From contig OY855905.1 in assembly GCA_963693305.1 (NCBI GenBank), positions 46,763,895 to 46,827,894 on the forward strand: a stretch of 64,000 bases of DNA, given 5' to 3'. Below are positions 47,701-57,084 of the stretch, in pieces; positions within the stretch are counted from its first letter, which is position 1; the number at the start of each line of letters is the position of its first letter. Both the position numbers and the translations under genes were made by a program. The notes under the pieces are model-generated. The model was given only the letters and a program-made list of their open reading frames with translations. It had not been told where the DNA came from and ran no database searches. The DNA is from Meandrina meandrites. Lineage: Eukaryota > Cnidaria > Anthozoa > Scleractinia > Meandrinidae.

Positions 47701-50700
47701 AAGGCTGGCATAAAAAATTATACAGAAATCAGTTCATGTTGAATCAGTTTCTCCCTCTTCCTCAAAGATACATGCTGCTTCTTGTGTCTCTTGATTTTGT
47801 ATCTCCTCCATAATCTCACTGTACAGCAAAGGAAGGGTTTCCTTTTTTGCTTTACTAGGCTGAGCTTTGAGAATCTCCAGTTTGCTTGACAGTGGCTCCC
47901 TGGTCTCCTTGTCAATAATCAAAAGAAGCTTTTCAACTATTCTTCTAAAGATTTCATCTTTAGTTGCATTCCTTATGTCTTCTGCCACAGCTCTGTCTTC
48001 GATAGTCACATAAAGCACTTGTAACTGGGCGTCTGCTCTTTTTTTGCTGTCAATGAACTGTGTATGAAGCAGGTTTCTTCTGTAACTCTTCAGAATTTCT
48101 TCATAATTCTTCAAGTCACTGTCCAGTTCAGGGCCATCCAAGGACGTTATGACATCTGACAGCCCTCTTTGCAAAAACCTTTGAAGGACAATCAATCAAA
48201 TTAACACAAGTCAGGAGTGCTGCATTAGGTCTTCTAGTCCACTGGGTGTAGTAAATGTAATACAGGCCTGTATTCAGACAATTGCACCATTAAGTTCATC
48301 CCAAAGGTAACATATAGGTTATGGCTTCTAGCTTTTAATACATATTATTTGAAGAACCAAATATAGACCCAAAGGGCCGAGAAAAATTATTTTCGAGATG
48401 GGCCCTCCTTATTTTAGGCCCTGGATTATTGGGCCCCCCACATAGCTGAAGATCTAGATCTGCTACTGCAGATACGTGTAGCAGTAGCTTTACACAAATG
48501 TAGTGTTAGTACCACTTACTTCTCTTTTCTCAACTTAATCCGCCACGATAGCACTTCTTCAGAAAATCATGTTTTTTTCTTGAATCTGCTGCTTCATCCT
48601 TGGGATTGTGCAGTCCAAGCAAGGAGAAGATCCAATTCCGCACCTAAAACATAAATGAAGAGAAAGCCACATCAGCCACAAGTGATTTCATGAAGGTCGT
48701 TTAAATAAAACCACATTGGAATTTTAAAATGTTTTTTCTAGGAGGGAAGACAACCTGGAAACCTGGACAGCAAAAACAACAACCAACAACAAACTCATTG
48801 AAAACTGTAACTTATCAATGATTCATACAATGTCATGTAACAAAGGTTATAATTTACATTGTAAATATCATTAGATGGCATATTACATCAGTATGATTCA
48901 AGGTTTTCAATGGAAAAATATACATATAGATAATGTATTGATTGCCATTACTCAGCAGCTTTTAAATGCTGAACTACCGTATTTATTAAATGGTTTTATA
49001 CCTATGGTTCTTGGTTTAACATACAGCTATCACAAAATATTCGAAACCATCAGCTGAAATTCACAACATGAAGGTGTGATGAATGCAGTTTTACTTCAAA
49101 ATACCGGGTCAAGTAATCTAAAATGCCTTGCGAAGCGAACAGTTCAATACGTTCAATATTACTGTAAAACAATACGACTCTGACAGCTCTGAATAAAGGG
49201 TATCGGCGCCTAGTTTGCACACAAGCAGACTTTCAACGTCCGTGCACTCTAGCAAAAATCTCGTGCACTCGAATGAAATTTTGACAAGTCGAAGGCAAAT
49301 TTATTCTAGTTTTTGAAAAGATTTTTTGTAGGAACCAAAAAAAATGCTACATACCTGAAAACTTCAGCGAAAGAGAGGCAATTCGTCGATCGGCTCCCTC
49401 GCAGAAAGCACCATTCCACGACTTTTCACCGAAGTTTCTCGGTCTCATCACAACGGACGCCGCCATTTCTTCGCCTGTTGTGTTCATTTGCTTCTTCTCT
49501 TCAATTTCGCAGGGTTTCATGGGATATGGCTAAGGGCTAAAATCACTGGGCTCGAATAAGAGTACTCAATAAGTTTCCTCTTTGAAGCCAACCGACGCCA
49601 TTATTGGTGACGTCATCGAGTATCCAGAAATGGATACGGCCCGAACTGTTAGCTCGTTATAAACTTTGCTTCAAGACATTAAGAAAATTCCGCTCCATAA
49701 CAAGACTAATAACAAGACGTTAAGAGGCGCTTGGTTGTATTGGATGAATTTTCAAGCTCATTTAAAGGAACTTCGTGAAACAAAACACTGCGTTGACGTG
49801 TTGACGCAAACACATAAGATCCGTAACGCCATTGCGCGCGCAACTTAAGATTGCGCACATTGGCCAATCAGCTTCTCCGTTGCTGGGCTGACGGATATCC
49901 TCAAAGAAGGACGTTCGCGCCAAAATCTTCCCACGTTCAGATTTTTAAATAACTTTACCTGCAGTTAGATAATGACTAACTCGTGTCAGAAACGGAAAAA
50001 AATTGGGGGGTCACCACGCTTGTTTCGGAGATAAACCGTATGGAAGACCACAGTATTTATGGAAGCTTTGATAATTGATTCGAATTAGCTTACCTTGATT
50101 CAAGTTTAAAAAAATGAAAATGAACTAGTACAGCCAAGGTTTTTGTGTTGGCCTTAACTCAAACAGGCCTATTAAGTAAATATTTGCAATTGGTGTCATT
50201 CCTTCAGGTAGAGTGAACCTTTTGGAAGGATAATTGCTTGTCAAGCTCAGCCACCAAATGCATAAATTTGAGCCTACGCGAGTCGAAAAAACGAAAAAAA
50301 AAACTTCTCACGTTCAGATTTTTTTGTTTTTTGTGTAAATGGAGAGAATTGGTAAAGGAAACTTTCTACGTAAAGAAAAACAGGGGTCACCAGGCATCTA
50401 TGAGAGTTAAATCATCGCGAAGTTATCGCAACGGCTACTCACCCTATATGTGGTTGGAAAGTTTCCTCAGCGCGCGCGCTCGATGCATGACGTGGCATAG
50501 CGTTGCGACAGGAATTACGTGCGCAGTAAGGATGCGCATAAACAATTAGCGCGAACGTCCTTGAGGAAAAACGTCCTTTAGAAAAATCTATCGACTAGAA
50601 AATTTTCGCGCGAACGTCCTTAAGAGTCCGCAGTCTATTTTTCCTCGCGCGCTGTTGTCTCGCCACAATTTCCCCGTCTCGCGTCTTAAACCCTAGTTTA

Positions 50701-52322
50701 CAGCATTCCCTTTCTGAATTTCGAGAGAAAAACAGACTGCATGCAGTCAATAGTCCAGTTGGCGGCCGCAGTTAGATCAGATCATGTGAAGTAGTCGCTT
50801 ACCGAATGTTAAAAACAATAGAAAATGATTTCAAAACCTTCAGCCCCAAAAGTGGTCGCATTCCAGAGATTCGAACTACAGTTATTTGACAAGAAAAAGT
50901 TTTGGTGTTTTGGAAAAGGCTTGCAGAGAGGGACTTGACTGTATTTTTTTTTTCATTATTTCAGCTGTTTTATTATATTGGCGCGAACATGATGAACAAT
51001 CTGTTCTTAAGGAACGACATGTGCCACTGGTCCAGAGGAATGCAGATCAGGTTCGTGATCAATAACTAAACTCTCTTTACACTATAACAGGGTCAGCGAT
51101 CAATAACTTAACTCGTTACACTATAAATAAAGTAATTTACGTAAACACGTTAAAAGTAAAAAGAACATGATCTTCTCTTTACTTGTGACAATTCATGAAG
51201 CGTATGTTTAGAATTGTATGCAGAGAAGTGGGTTGTCGTGAAGAATGTAAAACCAGCCTTACCGCTGAGGTTTTGTATTAATAGAGAGGTTATTAAGCTT
51301 CACGTTTATTTTTCCCGCGAACGGCAAAAAGGAAACTTTTACCGTTTGCCGTTCATCGCTCAGTACGTCAAAGTGAGTAGTTTCGTGTTTGGTGTGAGTC
51401 AGTATAAATTATTTTCCATTTTTCTGATGGATTTATTCATTAATTAGAGAAAAAATAAGCAGAATCAGCAACATTCTGACGTTTGCCGTTTGCCGTTAGA
51501 ACGTGAAGCTTAAACTCTCTAATATTTGTTTTGGAACAGATTTAACCTTAGTCAGCTAGAGGACTGGGTCCGCTTGAATCAGCTAGAGGGCAGCGGTATC
51601 GTGGCAGCCTTGGAGAATGTCATACAAGCGACACAATTACTCCAGGTCAACAAGAAGACGCTGGAAGACGTGAATGCTATTTGCGAAGTGTGCAGTTCTC
51701 TAAATATGCTGCAGGTAAGATTGGTTGAATTCTGAAGGGCATCTGGCGCTGAATTTGAAAGTCACCTTCTGTGATATACAGTGACGGCAATGACGTGCAC
51801 AGTCCAAGATAAACATACAGGACAAAATTAGTGGGATCAACACGTCGGGGGATTTTCGGCAATCTTCGGGAGACTACCGGAAATATTTGCCGGCCTCCCG
51901 ATGTGGCCCGAAATCTTCGAAACTCGTTCTGTCTTCGGTACAGGTCAAGTTTGGAAACTTCGTTAATCTTCGATTGATCTTAGGGAATCGTTGAGGTAAC
52001 TTTCTCCTCTATTTAATTAAACAAAATGCCCCTGTTAAAACCATTCAGAATTCCAAGATGCTAAACGTTTGTATTATATTCGCTTCAGGTTCAAAAGATT
52101 CTGTCAATGTACACACCAGCTAATGATTTTGAGGCTAGAGTACCTTCATCTGTAATTCGCGCAGTGGTGGAACGAGGACACAACAAGACAGAGCCAATGT
52201 ACCTGATGAACGATACAGCTTACATGTACCCGTTCACACTGTCCTTCACTCCTTCAGCTGTGTCCTTAGAATCTCTGACCATCCCTGAAAATCTTAACCT
52301 TGATTTTCTGAAGGTGGTATAA
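38715..52322 (+). CDS. MYO5: Myosin V copy B: C-terminal stalk and complete globular tail
   Basis: Exons are 38715–38918, 39052–39126, 39259–39361, 39675–39742, 40581–40637, 41471–41701, 42299–42388, 45603–45753, 46363–46472, 46739–46810, 50965–51050, 51540–51714 and 52089–52322. All borders and phases match copy A. From the ATG at 38715 the frame stays open for about 551 residues. The first exon lacks its normal acceptor: homology to copy A begins exactly at [10 protein letters not shown], inside the long coil exon. By eye the tail differs from copy A at about 27 of 1149 bases and about 11 residues. If transcribed it would give a headless tail, which in other systems competes for cargo. A pseudogene or an assembly artefact is equally possible. 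Confidence 0.85.
40000..40560. repeat. Copy B-specific intron segment with ACGAGCACGGTGAC repeats
   Basis: The motif ACGAGCACGGTGACYCCC occurs at about 40056 and about 40439 in direct orientation. The equivalent copy A intron (12070–12170) is unrelated. It is probably a repeat insertion that replaced the original sequence. Confidence 0.45.
41471..52322 (+). CDS. MYO5: Myosin V copy B: globular tail block
   Basis: Eight exons total 1149 nt, the same as copy A, and end LNLDFLKVV. Substitutions are uneven. The exon at 45603 differs from its copy A partner at four sites, all synonymous, and exon 46739 is identical. The last three exons carry most amino-acid changes (C to R and E to A in exon 51540, Y to F and P to S in exon 52089). 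The intron between 46810 and 50965 grew from 0.44 kb to 4.2 kb through a 3.7-kb insertion. Confidence 0.88.
42030..42247. repeat. TIR MITE (AGAGATTAAGC family), copy B
   Basis: Left TTAAGCATGACGTTATG and right AACGTCATGCTTAATC. Same insertion as 13645–13852, shared by both units. Confidence 0.65.
43318..43477 (+). mobile_element. tRNA-headed SINE
   Basis: 43318–43389 folds as a tRNA: the acceptor GGCTTCA pairs with TGAAGCC, D-arm GCTC…GAGC, T-arm ACGGG TTCGAAT CCCGT. The A box TAGCTCAGTTGG and B box GGTTCGAATCC are intact. The anticodon stem has an A·C mismatch and base 33 is C, so it is not a working tRNA. The tail begins CAGGCTTCTTTATTCC and runs to about 43477. It is absent from copy A. 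Fragments of the same tail occur at 2120, 23055 and 54420. Confidence 0.8.
44030..44515. repeat. MITE pair, copy B
   Basis: 44030–44165 is a complete foldback (AGCAAGCGTTCCCGTGCGAG against CATGGGAACGCTTGCT). 44365–44515 is the ATCGAGTTATGTGCCC foldback with its inverted end GGGCACATAACTCGAT. Copy A carries shorter versions at 15940–16178. Confidence 0.7.
44575..45217. mobile_element. TTAA-flanked element, 643 bp (GGACGTTCGCGC family, copy 1)
   Basis: The ends GGACGTTCGCGC and, inverted, GCGCGAACGTCC are bounded by TTAA at 44571–44574 and 45218–45221. Copy A at about 16214 has an empty site. A second member in opposite orientation is at 49909–50619. The family shares internal CGCTACGCCACGTCATGCAT. 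No transposase. Confidence 0.8.
47062..47430 (+). CDS. Unrecognised 122-residue ORF within the 3.7-kb insertion
   Basis: The frame reads [40 protein letters not shown] and so on, ending in a stop after KQWLT. The opposite strand is also partly open (47052–47297), so coding strand is uncertain. It lies at the very end of the insertion. No family recognised. A potential intron inside it would be only about 34 bases, too short to trust. Confidence 0.35.
   Translation: MVFSLRVGGALLYRELGEPPGGMDGKGLGRDEKKPTTDSFVIFEDMPVSPATEKVIGQFKLCARNGVKDLTINCFFICTRAALANSQVFTVHVHVHLPGKFDFESSYTSCLPNPNDPKQWLT
47734..48183 (-). CDS. Unrecognised charged, helical protein segment in the 3.7-kb insertion
   Basis: The minus-strand frame gives about 149 residues ([20 protein letters not shown] … [13 protein letters not shown]), with an acceptor-like TCCTTCAAAG just upstream of it. 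It is rich in E, K, L and I with no cysteines of note and an acidic end. Upstream on the same strand are a splice-bounded stretch at 48530–48643 ([20 protein letters not shown]) and a start-like exon at 49355–49466 (ATG in GAAGAAATGGCGGCG, then a good donor). Their phases do not join into one open frame, so either the model is wrong or the gene is decayed. It could be an element-encoded or captured gene. Confidence 0.4.
   Translation of the reverse strand, partial: QRFLQRGLSDVITSLDGPELDSDLKNYEEILKSYRRNLLHTQFIDSKKRADAQLQVLYVTIEDRAVAEDIRNATKDEIFRRIVEKLLLIIDKETREPLSSKLEILKAQPSKAKKETLPLLYSEIMEEIQNQETQEAACIFEEEGETDST
49909..50619. mobile_element. TTAA-family element (GGACGTTCGCGC, copy 2), nested
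   Basis: It starts GGACGTTCGCGC and ends GCGCGAACGTCC followed by TTAA (50620–50623). A second, internal end (GCGCGAACGTCC at about 50549–50560) suggests a duplicated terminus. Interior blocks match 44575–45217 in reverse orientation. The left flank is AGAA and not TTAA, so the left edge is altered. Confidence 0.65.
51283..51519. mobile_element. 237-bp TIR element with TAAT target duplication
   Basis: Inserted just before exon 51540 of copy B. The ends AGAGAGGTTATTAAGCTTC and, inverted, GAAGCTTAAACTCTC are flanked by TAAT (51279–51282 and 51520–51523). Copy A has a single TAAT at the matching site, about 15 bases before its exon at 18555. Internally it is related to the 13645 MITE (CCGCGAACGGCAAAAA). 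Confidence 0.75.
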
Positions 52323-53515
52323 ATTACTCGAAGAATTTTCTTCTTTGTTTTGTCGTGGGGTGAGGGAGTTGTTGAACAGGCCTCGTGATTGGTCTATATC
52401 GATGATGGCGTGACAAGATTTGGCAAATCAGATCGATGTTGATATTGTCTTATTCATCCACATTCGTTGTCAAATCTGATTGGCTAAACGGGGGGTGGGA
52501 GGGCTACATTTACTGGAGACTTAGCGAGGGGTTGTGGTTTAACTGTTAAGACAGGCGATGCATGTTCCAATGCTTGCTAGATTGATTGTAGGAATCCGAA
52601 AAAAAGATGGCGCATTAGATTTCACAATTGTCAAATTGAACCATGTTTTATCCTTCACTTATTCCATTGATTATTTTATGAGAAATTTATAGCTACTCAA
52701 ATTTTGTAGTGCATTGCAGTTAATTCCTGATACGGAAAATAGTTTTGATTTTTCCATTGATTTACGTTACGGAAATACACGTATTAAGTATGAACAATTG
52801 TAATTTGTTTTCTGAATTTTCATTTGTGCAAGCTTTGATGTATTTTTTGTCTATTTGTATTGAATTAATTTATTAATTTACTGATTAACTAAGTTTTGAA
52901 TGAACGGTTTTTGTACTCCTAGTTTCCTTTTTGTACGTACTTTTTTTGTTTATCAAGTAAATTTATTTGTTTAGCAATTGAACAATGTTAATGAATAAGT
53001 GATTATTTTACACCAAAATATGAAAAATGGATTATTCTGTGAATATTAGCAAAGTGTTATTACAACACAGAAGTAAAAAAAAAATGAAGGGAGAAATTTT
53101 TAAAATTGCAGTTGTTAACTTATGAATTAACATTGCGTGACCGGTCTTGTCTCCTTTGATCGTCACGCTTGACAGAGGCATTGTAGGTCTTGAATTCCTC
53201 GCTAAAAGCTCTTTGCAATATAATGAATGACGAGAAGTAACTTGTGACCGGTATGTAGTTTCTCTTAAACTGTCAATGCAATTCAAGTATGCTGATTATA
53301 AGAATTAGGTAACTGATCAGCAAAGTAATCTACATATATAATGTAATTCTCCCAAACAATACTGGTTAAATGTAGGGCTACAAGTAAGGAGAAATACGAC
53401 ATCAGAGCTTTGAGGGTGAATGAGTCTGAGGAGACAAATATCTTGCAGTGAATGTATAGCTGTAGGCTATTTAATGATCATTAACCAGCATTGGAAATAA
53501 ATGTATTTTTATAGA
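52323..53515 (+). other. Myosin V copy B 3' UTR and flank
   Basis: Collinear with 19339–21160 but about 0.6 kb shorter through a deletion after CTGATTGGCTA at about 52487. The candidate AATAAA is retained near 53497. Confidence 0.55.
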
Positions 53516-54419
53516 AGTGGTCTTGTTTCTTGCGTTGCACGTGGCTGGGCCGTAAACTACTCGGTCAGTGGATCACGTGTCTTTTAGTTACAAAGATGGC
53601 ATAAGCGTAGACAGGGGATGCTACACTAGCTTACGTGTAGCCAATGTGTTGTATGCGTGTGTTCGTGCCTGTGTCTGTGTCGGACTAGTTTATGAACCTT
53701 GTGCGTATGTTTGCGTTGTACGTGTAAACCAGCGTTTGTTTGATCACAAATAATAGATAAAACAAGATTTTTTTCTAACTTAAAACCACGCTGTTAAAAG
53801 TTAACTGCATTTTCGCTCAAGTCACTGATTAACCGCTTTTCGCTTAATTTTCAGTCGGTTGATGTTTTAGCAGTTTTTGGCGAATAAACATACCTCGTTG
53901 CGTGATTCGAGGTGCCGCTGACGATTTGGGCGGTGTCCGGGGACGTGTTCCCCGATAAAATTTGAATTTTAACTACTCATACCGGGACTTGCATCTGAAA
54001 TTCCAACTCAGTACTGTAGCCATTATAATATTAGCCTTCAAATAAGCCAGGAATCCAACGACTTTTCCAAAACATTATTTAACTCGGGTTACAAAGTCTA
54101 TCAACGGTGTATCAATCGGAATGGAAATAACACCATCCAAAATTTCTGTGTAAATCAGATTCTTTAAAGATGCCGAAATCTCTCTTTCAATTCTGTTGTT
54201 GTTACAATCGCAAATTCATTAACGATGGCATCAAGACAAAGTTTTTCTGTCTAATATTGTGCGGTTGCTAAATCCCTGTTGCTACCTCACGGAGGGAAGG
54301 CATGTTTTAAGTCTTCGGGCGGTGGAAAACGATCGTTCACCAGATGTCCTCGTTGCTGGATTTACCAATATCGTCTATACGTTTGCATCATATCAAGTTT
54401 ATACCCGCTTCCTTCTACG

Positions 54420-54590
54420 GTAAATACTGTGTCAAATTTGATGTAATATGTATATGAAATGATTCATATATGAACTGCGGATGTATATGAAAGTGGTAAA
54501 TGATCATCGCAGTGAATTTCCAATGTAAGCAATTGGAATAAAGAAGCCTGAAAAGAATTCAGGGCTTCAACGTGATTGTGTCACATTTGT
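54420..54590 (-). repeat. SINE 3' end, head-truncated (unit 2 partner of 23055)
   Basis: Same truncated tail and flanks as 23055–23205, so it predates the duplication. Confidence 0.7.
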
Positions 54591-55239
54591 CGAAATAATC
54601 AGCTCAGTCGCACTGATCGCCGTAACACCCTCGCAAGAAATTTCCGAGCACAACCTCTCCACAAACTGGGAACGAGGTTGTTCCGCGCGCGCGCAGACGT
54701 GTTTGTACCCAGGGCTCTCGCGACTATTGTGACGTTAACAATAGTTGCCATGCTGAATTTGAGATTTCGAACATTTCTGAATTGCTGCTGAGTGGTTTTC
54801 AAGTTCTGTATAAATATGGATAGTTTGTAGCTATTAGAATTCGATTAAAAACTCCACTTGAAGTGTTTTAAAACCCTACAAGCGGAGTCTTTATTCCAAT
54901 TCTAAAGATGTGTTTCCAAATCGGTAATTCGTTTTGATTACAGATCTTCCTACGAGATATAAGTGTATTTTCGCGTGAGGTTTATTAAAAAGGGTAAAAA
55001 TAATATAGGTGTTACTGTTACTACTATTTTGTTTACATTTCTTATCAGGTTTTTCATCGGTACGATAGTAGCCTGTTCGGTTAGTTGGGGAGCAGCGCGA
55101 AAAACGAATACAATATTTTAAAACTGCTCTTTGTACTGATTAATCCGATTTACGAATCGGGCAATAAAAACGACCCTTCCAATTACTGGAGAATATGCAT
55201 AACTAGTTGCCTAGGAAAACTTTTCACCTCGGTCCCCAA

Positions 55240-55565
55240 TGCCACAGGTTGAAAACCATGTTTTTCAACAAAACATATTACATCAAGCTCGAATAGGTTT
55301 CTTACCAAATCGTCGTACGTCTGATCACATTTTCACTCTGAGAACATTAGTCGACAAATATGTCAGTCACAGTGCAAAAATTCAATGTTGTACGCTTGCC
55401 TTATTGACTTCAAGAAGGCTTTTGATTCAGTCTGGAACGATGGTCTGTTCTGCAAACTCTTACACCACATGTCGGGTGGAAAATTTTATGATTTGATTAA
55501 AAAACTTAACTCAAAGACTAAATGTTCTATTAACAGTTTTTCAAGCAATATCCCTTAGACATGAC
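55240..55565 (+). pseudogene. Reverse transcriptase fragment (unit 2)
   Basis: ARIGFLPNRRTSDHIFTLRT, then a frameshift after SAK, with the DFKKAFDS region continuing in another frame (about 55400–55440). Slightly longer upstream than the copy at 23895 and independently damaged. Confidence 0.75.
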
Positions 55566-55741
55566 TTGAAATGAGAAAATTAAATTCATTTCTCTTTTAT
55601 TTATTTTTTTTATTTCTCATGCATTCATATTTTCTCATCTGTTTAATAAGCAATACCATGTATTATTATGGAAATTTATTAAAACATTGTTGTTGTTGTA
55701 ATAAACAACTGCTTTGTCGATAACAATTTTTTTATTGAGTA

Positions 55742-56192
55742 CCGTAATGATTCGATTTAGCGCCCGGGGCGCTTATTTACTTTTGGCACCTCAAGGGAGG
55801 GCGCTTATTCGAGACAGGGCGCTTATTCGGGACAGGGCGCTTATTTAATTTTTTGAAAATCGACCAAATGTTTAAAAGTAAAACTTTTATGAATATTAAA
55901 ATAACTAACAATGACAGAAAGTGTAACAGTAACAAATTGTTGAAAATTCAGTTACTTTTAAAAGAATCGTTCATTTCAGCAGTAAATATATACATGTACG
56001 GTACGGTGAATGTTCACGAGTTTATCCACGGTACATAACAATAACAAAAACTGTAAGAATGTGGGCGCTTATTAGAATAAGGGGGCGCTTATTGGAATTG
56101 GGGCGCTTATTTACAAAAACACATTCTATGGGGGGCGCTTATTCGGAAGGGGGCGCTTATTGGAAGGAGGGCGCTAAATCGAATCATTACGG
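55742..56192. mobile_element. Mariner-like MITE, TA target site, internal GGGCGCTTATT repeats
   Basis: The ends CCGTAATGATTCGATTTAGC and, inverted, GCTAAATCGAATCATTACGG are flanked by TA (55740–55741 and 56193–56194). Copy A at about 24350 has a single TA. Inside, GGCGCTTATT occurs about eight times near both ends, spaced 14–30 bases. The centre is AT-rich without a transposase. Confidence 0.85.
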
Positions 56193-56398
56193 TAAATAGA
56201 CACCGGTTTTTTAAGTATAAATGTTAGTAATAGTTAATATTAACTGAATTGAGGTCGCCCTCTGAAAAATTTAACCCAGAATACCAATAAGTTTATATTT
56301 AACCGTAATGTTCTAAAGTGTTTCACTGTTCCATACGCCTGAATATTTTGCATCTTCGTTAATTGGCTCTGTTGTGGGAAAAAAACTCCTTTATCAAG

Positions 56399-56769
56399 TC
56401 ATAGCTGAGTAAATACCATTACAAAAGAAACAATTGCGCATACAACGTGCAGTGAAGGAACGCCAGCTCTACTCTGGACTTCATCTTTAACAATAACCCC
56501 AGTGTTACAGTTGTCATGGCAACAGCAACTGATTTGGCACGAATACTTTGTATCTTCTACCATATAACTGCATGAGGCTTCGTCGCAGTTCTTTCGTTTC
56601 CCACACTCCTTGAGATAGTGAATGGTAGTTTTCTCAGGTTTGGTTTCTGTCACTTCTCGTGTCATGCAGACATAGGTTGAATCGTTACTACAGAAAGCTG
56701 ATTGAAGTTTGCTCTCGCAATCCGCCCATGATTTGGCCGAGTAACAGCCCCAGCAATCGAGTCCCAGAG
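56399..56769 (-). CDS. Ly6/uPAR three-finger GPI-anchored protein, last exon (copy B)
   Basis: Same exon structure as 24546–24916: acceptor TCCGTAG, then ALGLDCWGCYSAKSWADC. All cysteines, the CHDNCN end motif and the hydrophobic GPI signal are conserved. Differences are few (for example MMVQ to YMVE before the DTKYSC segment), and the frame is intact. Copy B may therefore still be under constraint. The upstream exon is not identified, and a retrotransposon lies within 0.4 kb of its 5' side. Confidence 0.8.
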
Positions 56770-57084
56770 CTACGGAGAGACCATCAGTATTTAATCAGAT
56801 AATCATTTAAACAATTGAATGATAATATTAGTGACTGCATTTACAGATATGCACCAGCTTTTCCACGCTCGAATTTTCTGGGACGTTTTCCTGTAGCGCC
56901 GCGGTTTTGATGTAAAAGTTTGCGTGACAGCTTGGGCGAATGTTCACAGCTCTCACTTACATTCATAAGGGGTCAGCTTCTGGGACTTCTGTCTTTAGAA
57001 ACTAGTTATAATTTGAATCTGTTAATCAGTTATTTAACTAGAAGTAAAATTTTAAAACAGAGGCACCGTCAACTAATAAAAAAG

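Larger units (their letters stand above)
47049..50750. mobile_element. 3.7-kb insertion with 10-bp TSD in a myosin V intron
   Basis: Relative to copy A's short intron, 3.7 kb is inserted between direct repeats TAGTCCAGTT (47039–47048 and 50751–50760). The two ends are weakly inverted (left GTAGTTGGTCTTTTCTC; right, inverted, GCAGTCTGTTTTTCTC). A 9–11-bp TSD is usual for Mutator-like elements, but I see no MULE transposase motif. Inside are a minus-strand open frame (47734–48183), other possible exons, a plus-strand frame (47062–47430), and a nested TTAA-family element. Confidence 0.65.

Noticed and set aside
47734..49487. A complete three-exon gene on the minus strand
   Set aside because: The best donor and acceptor choices leave exon phases incompatible, and the middle exon runs into a stop. 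I report only the long open segment with low confidence.
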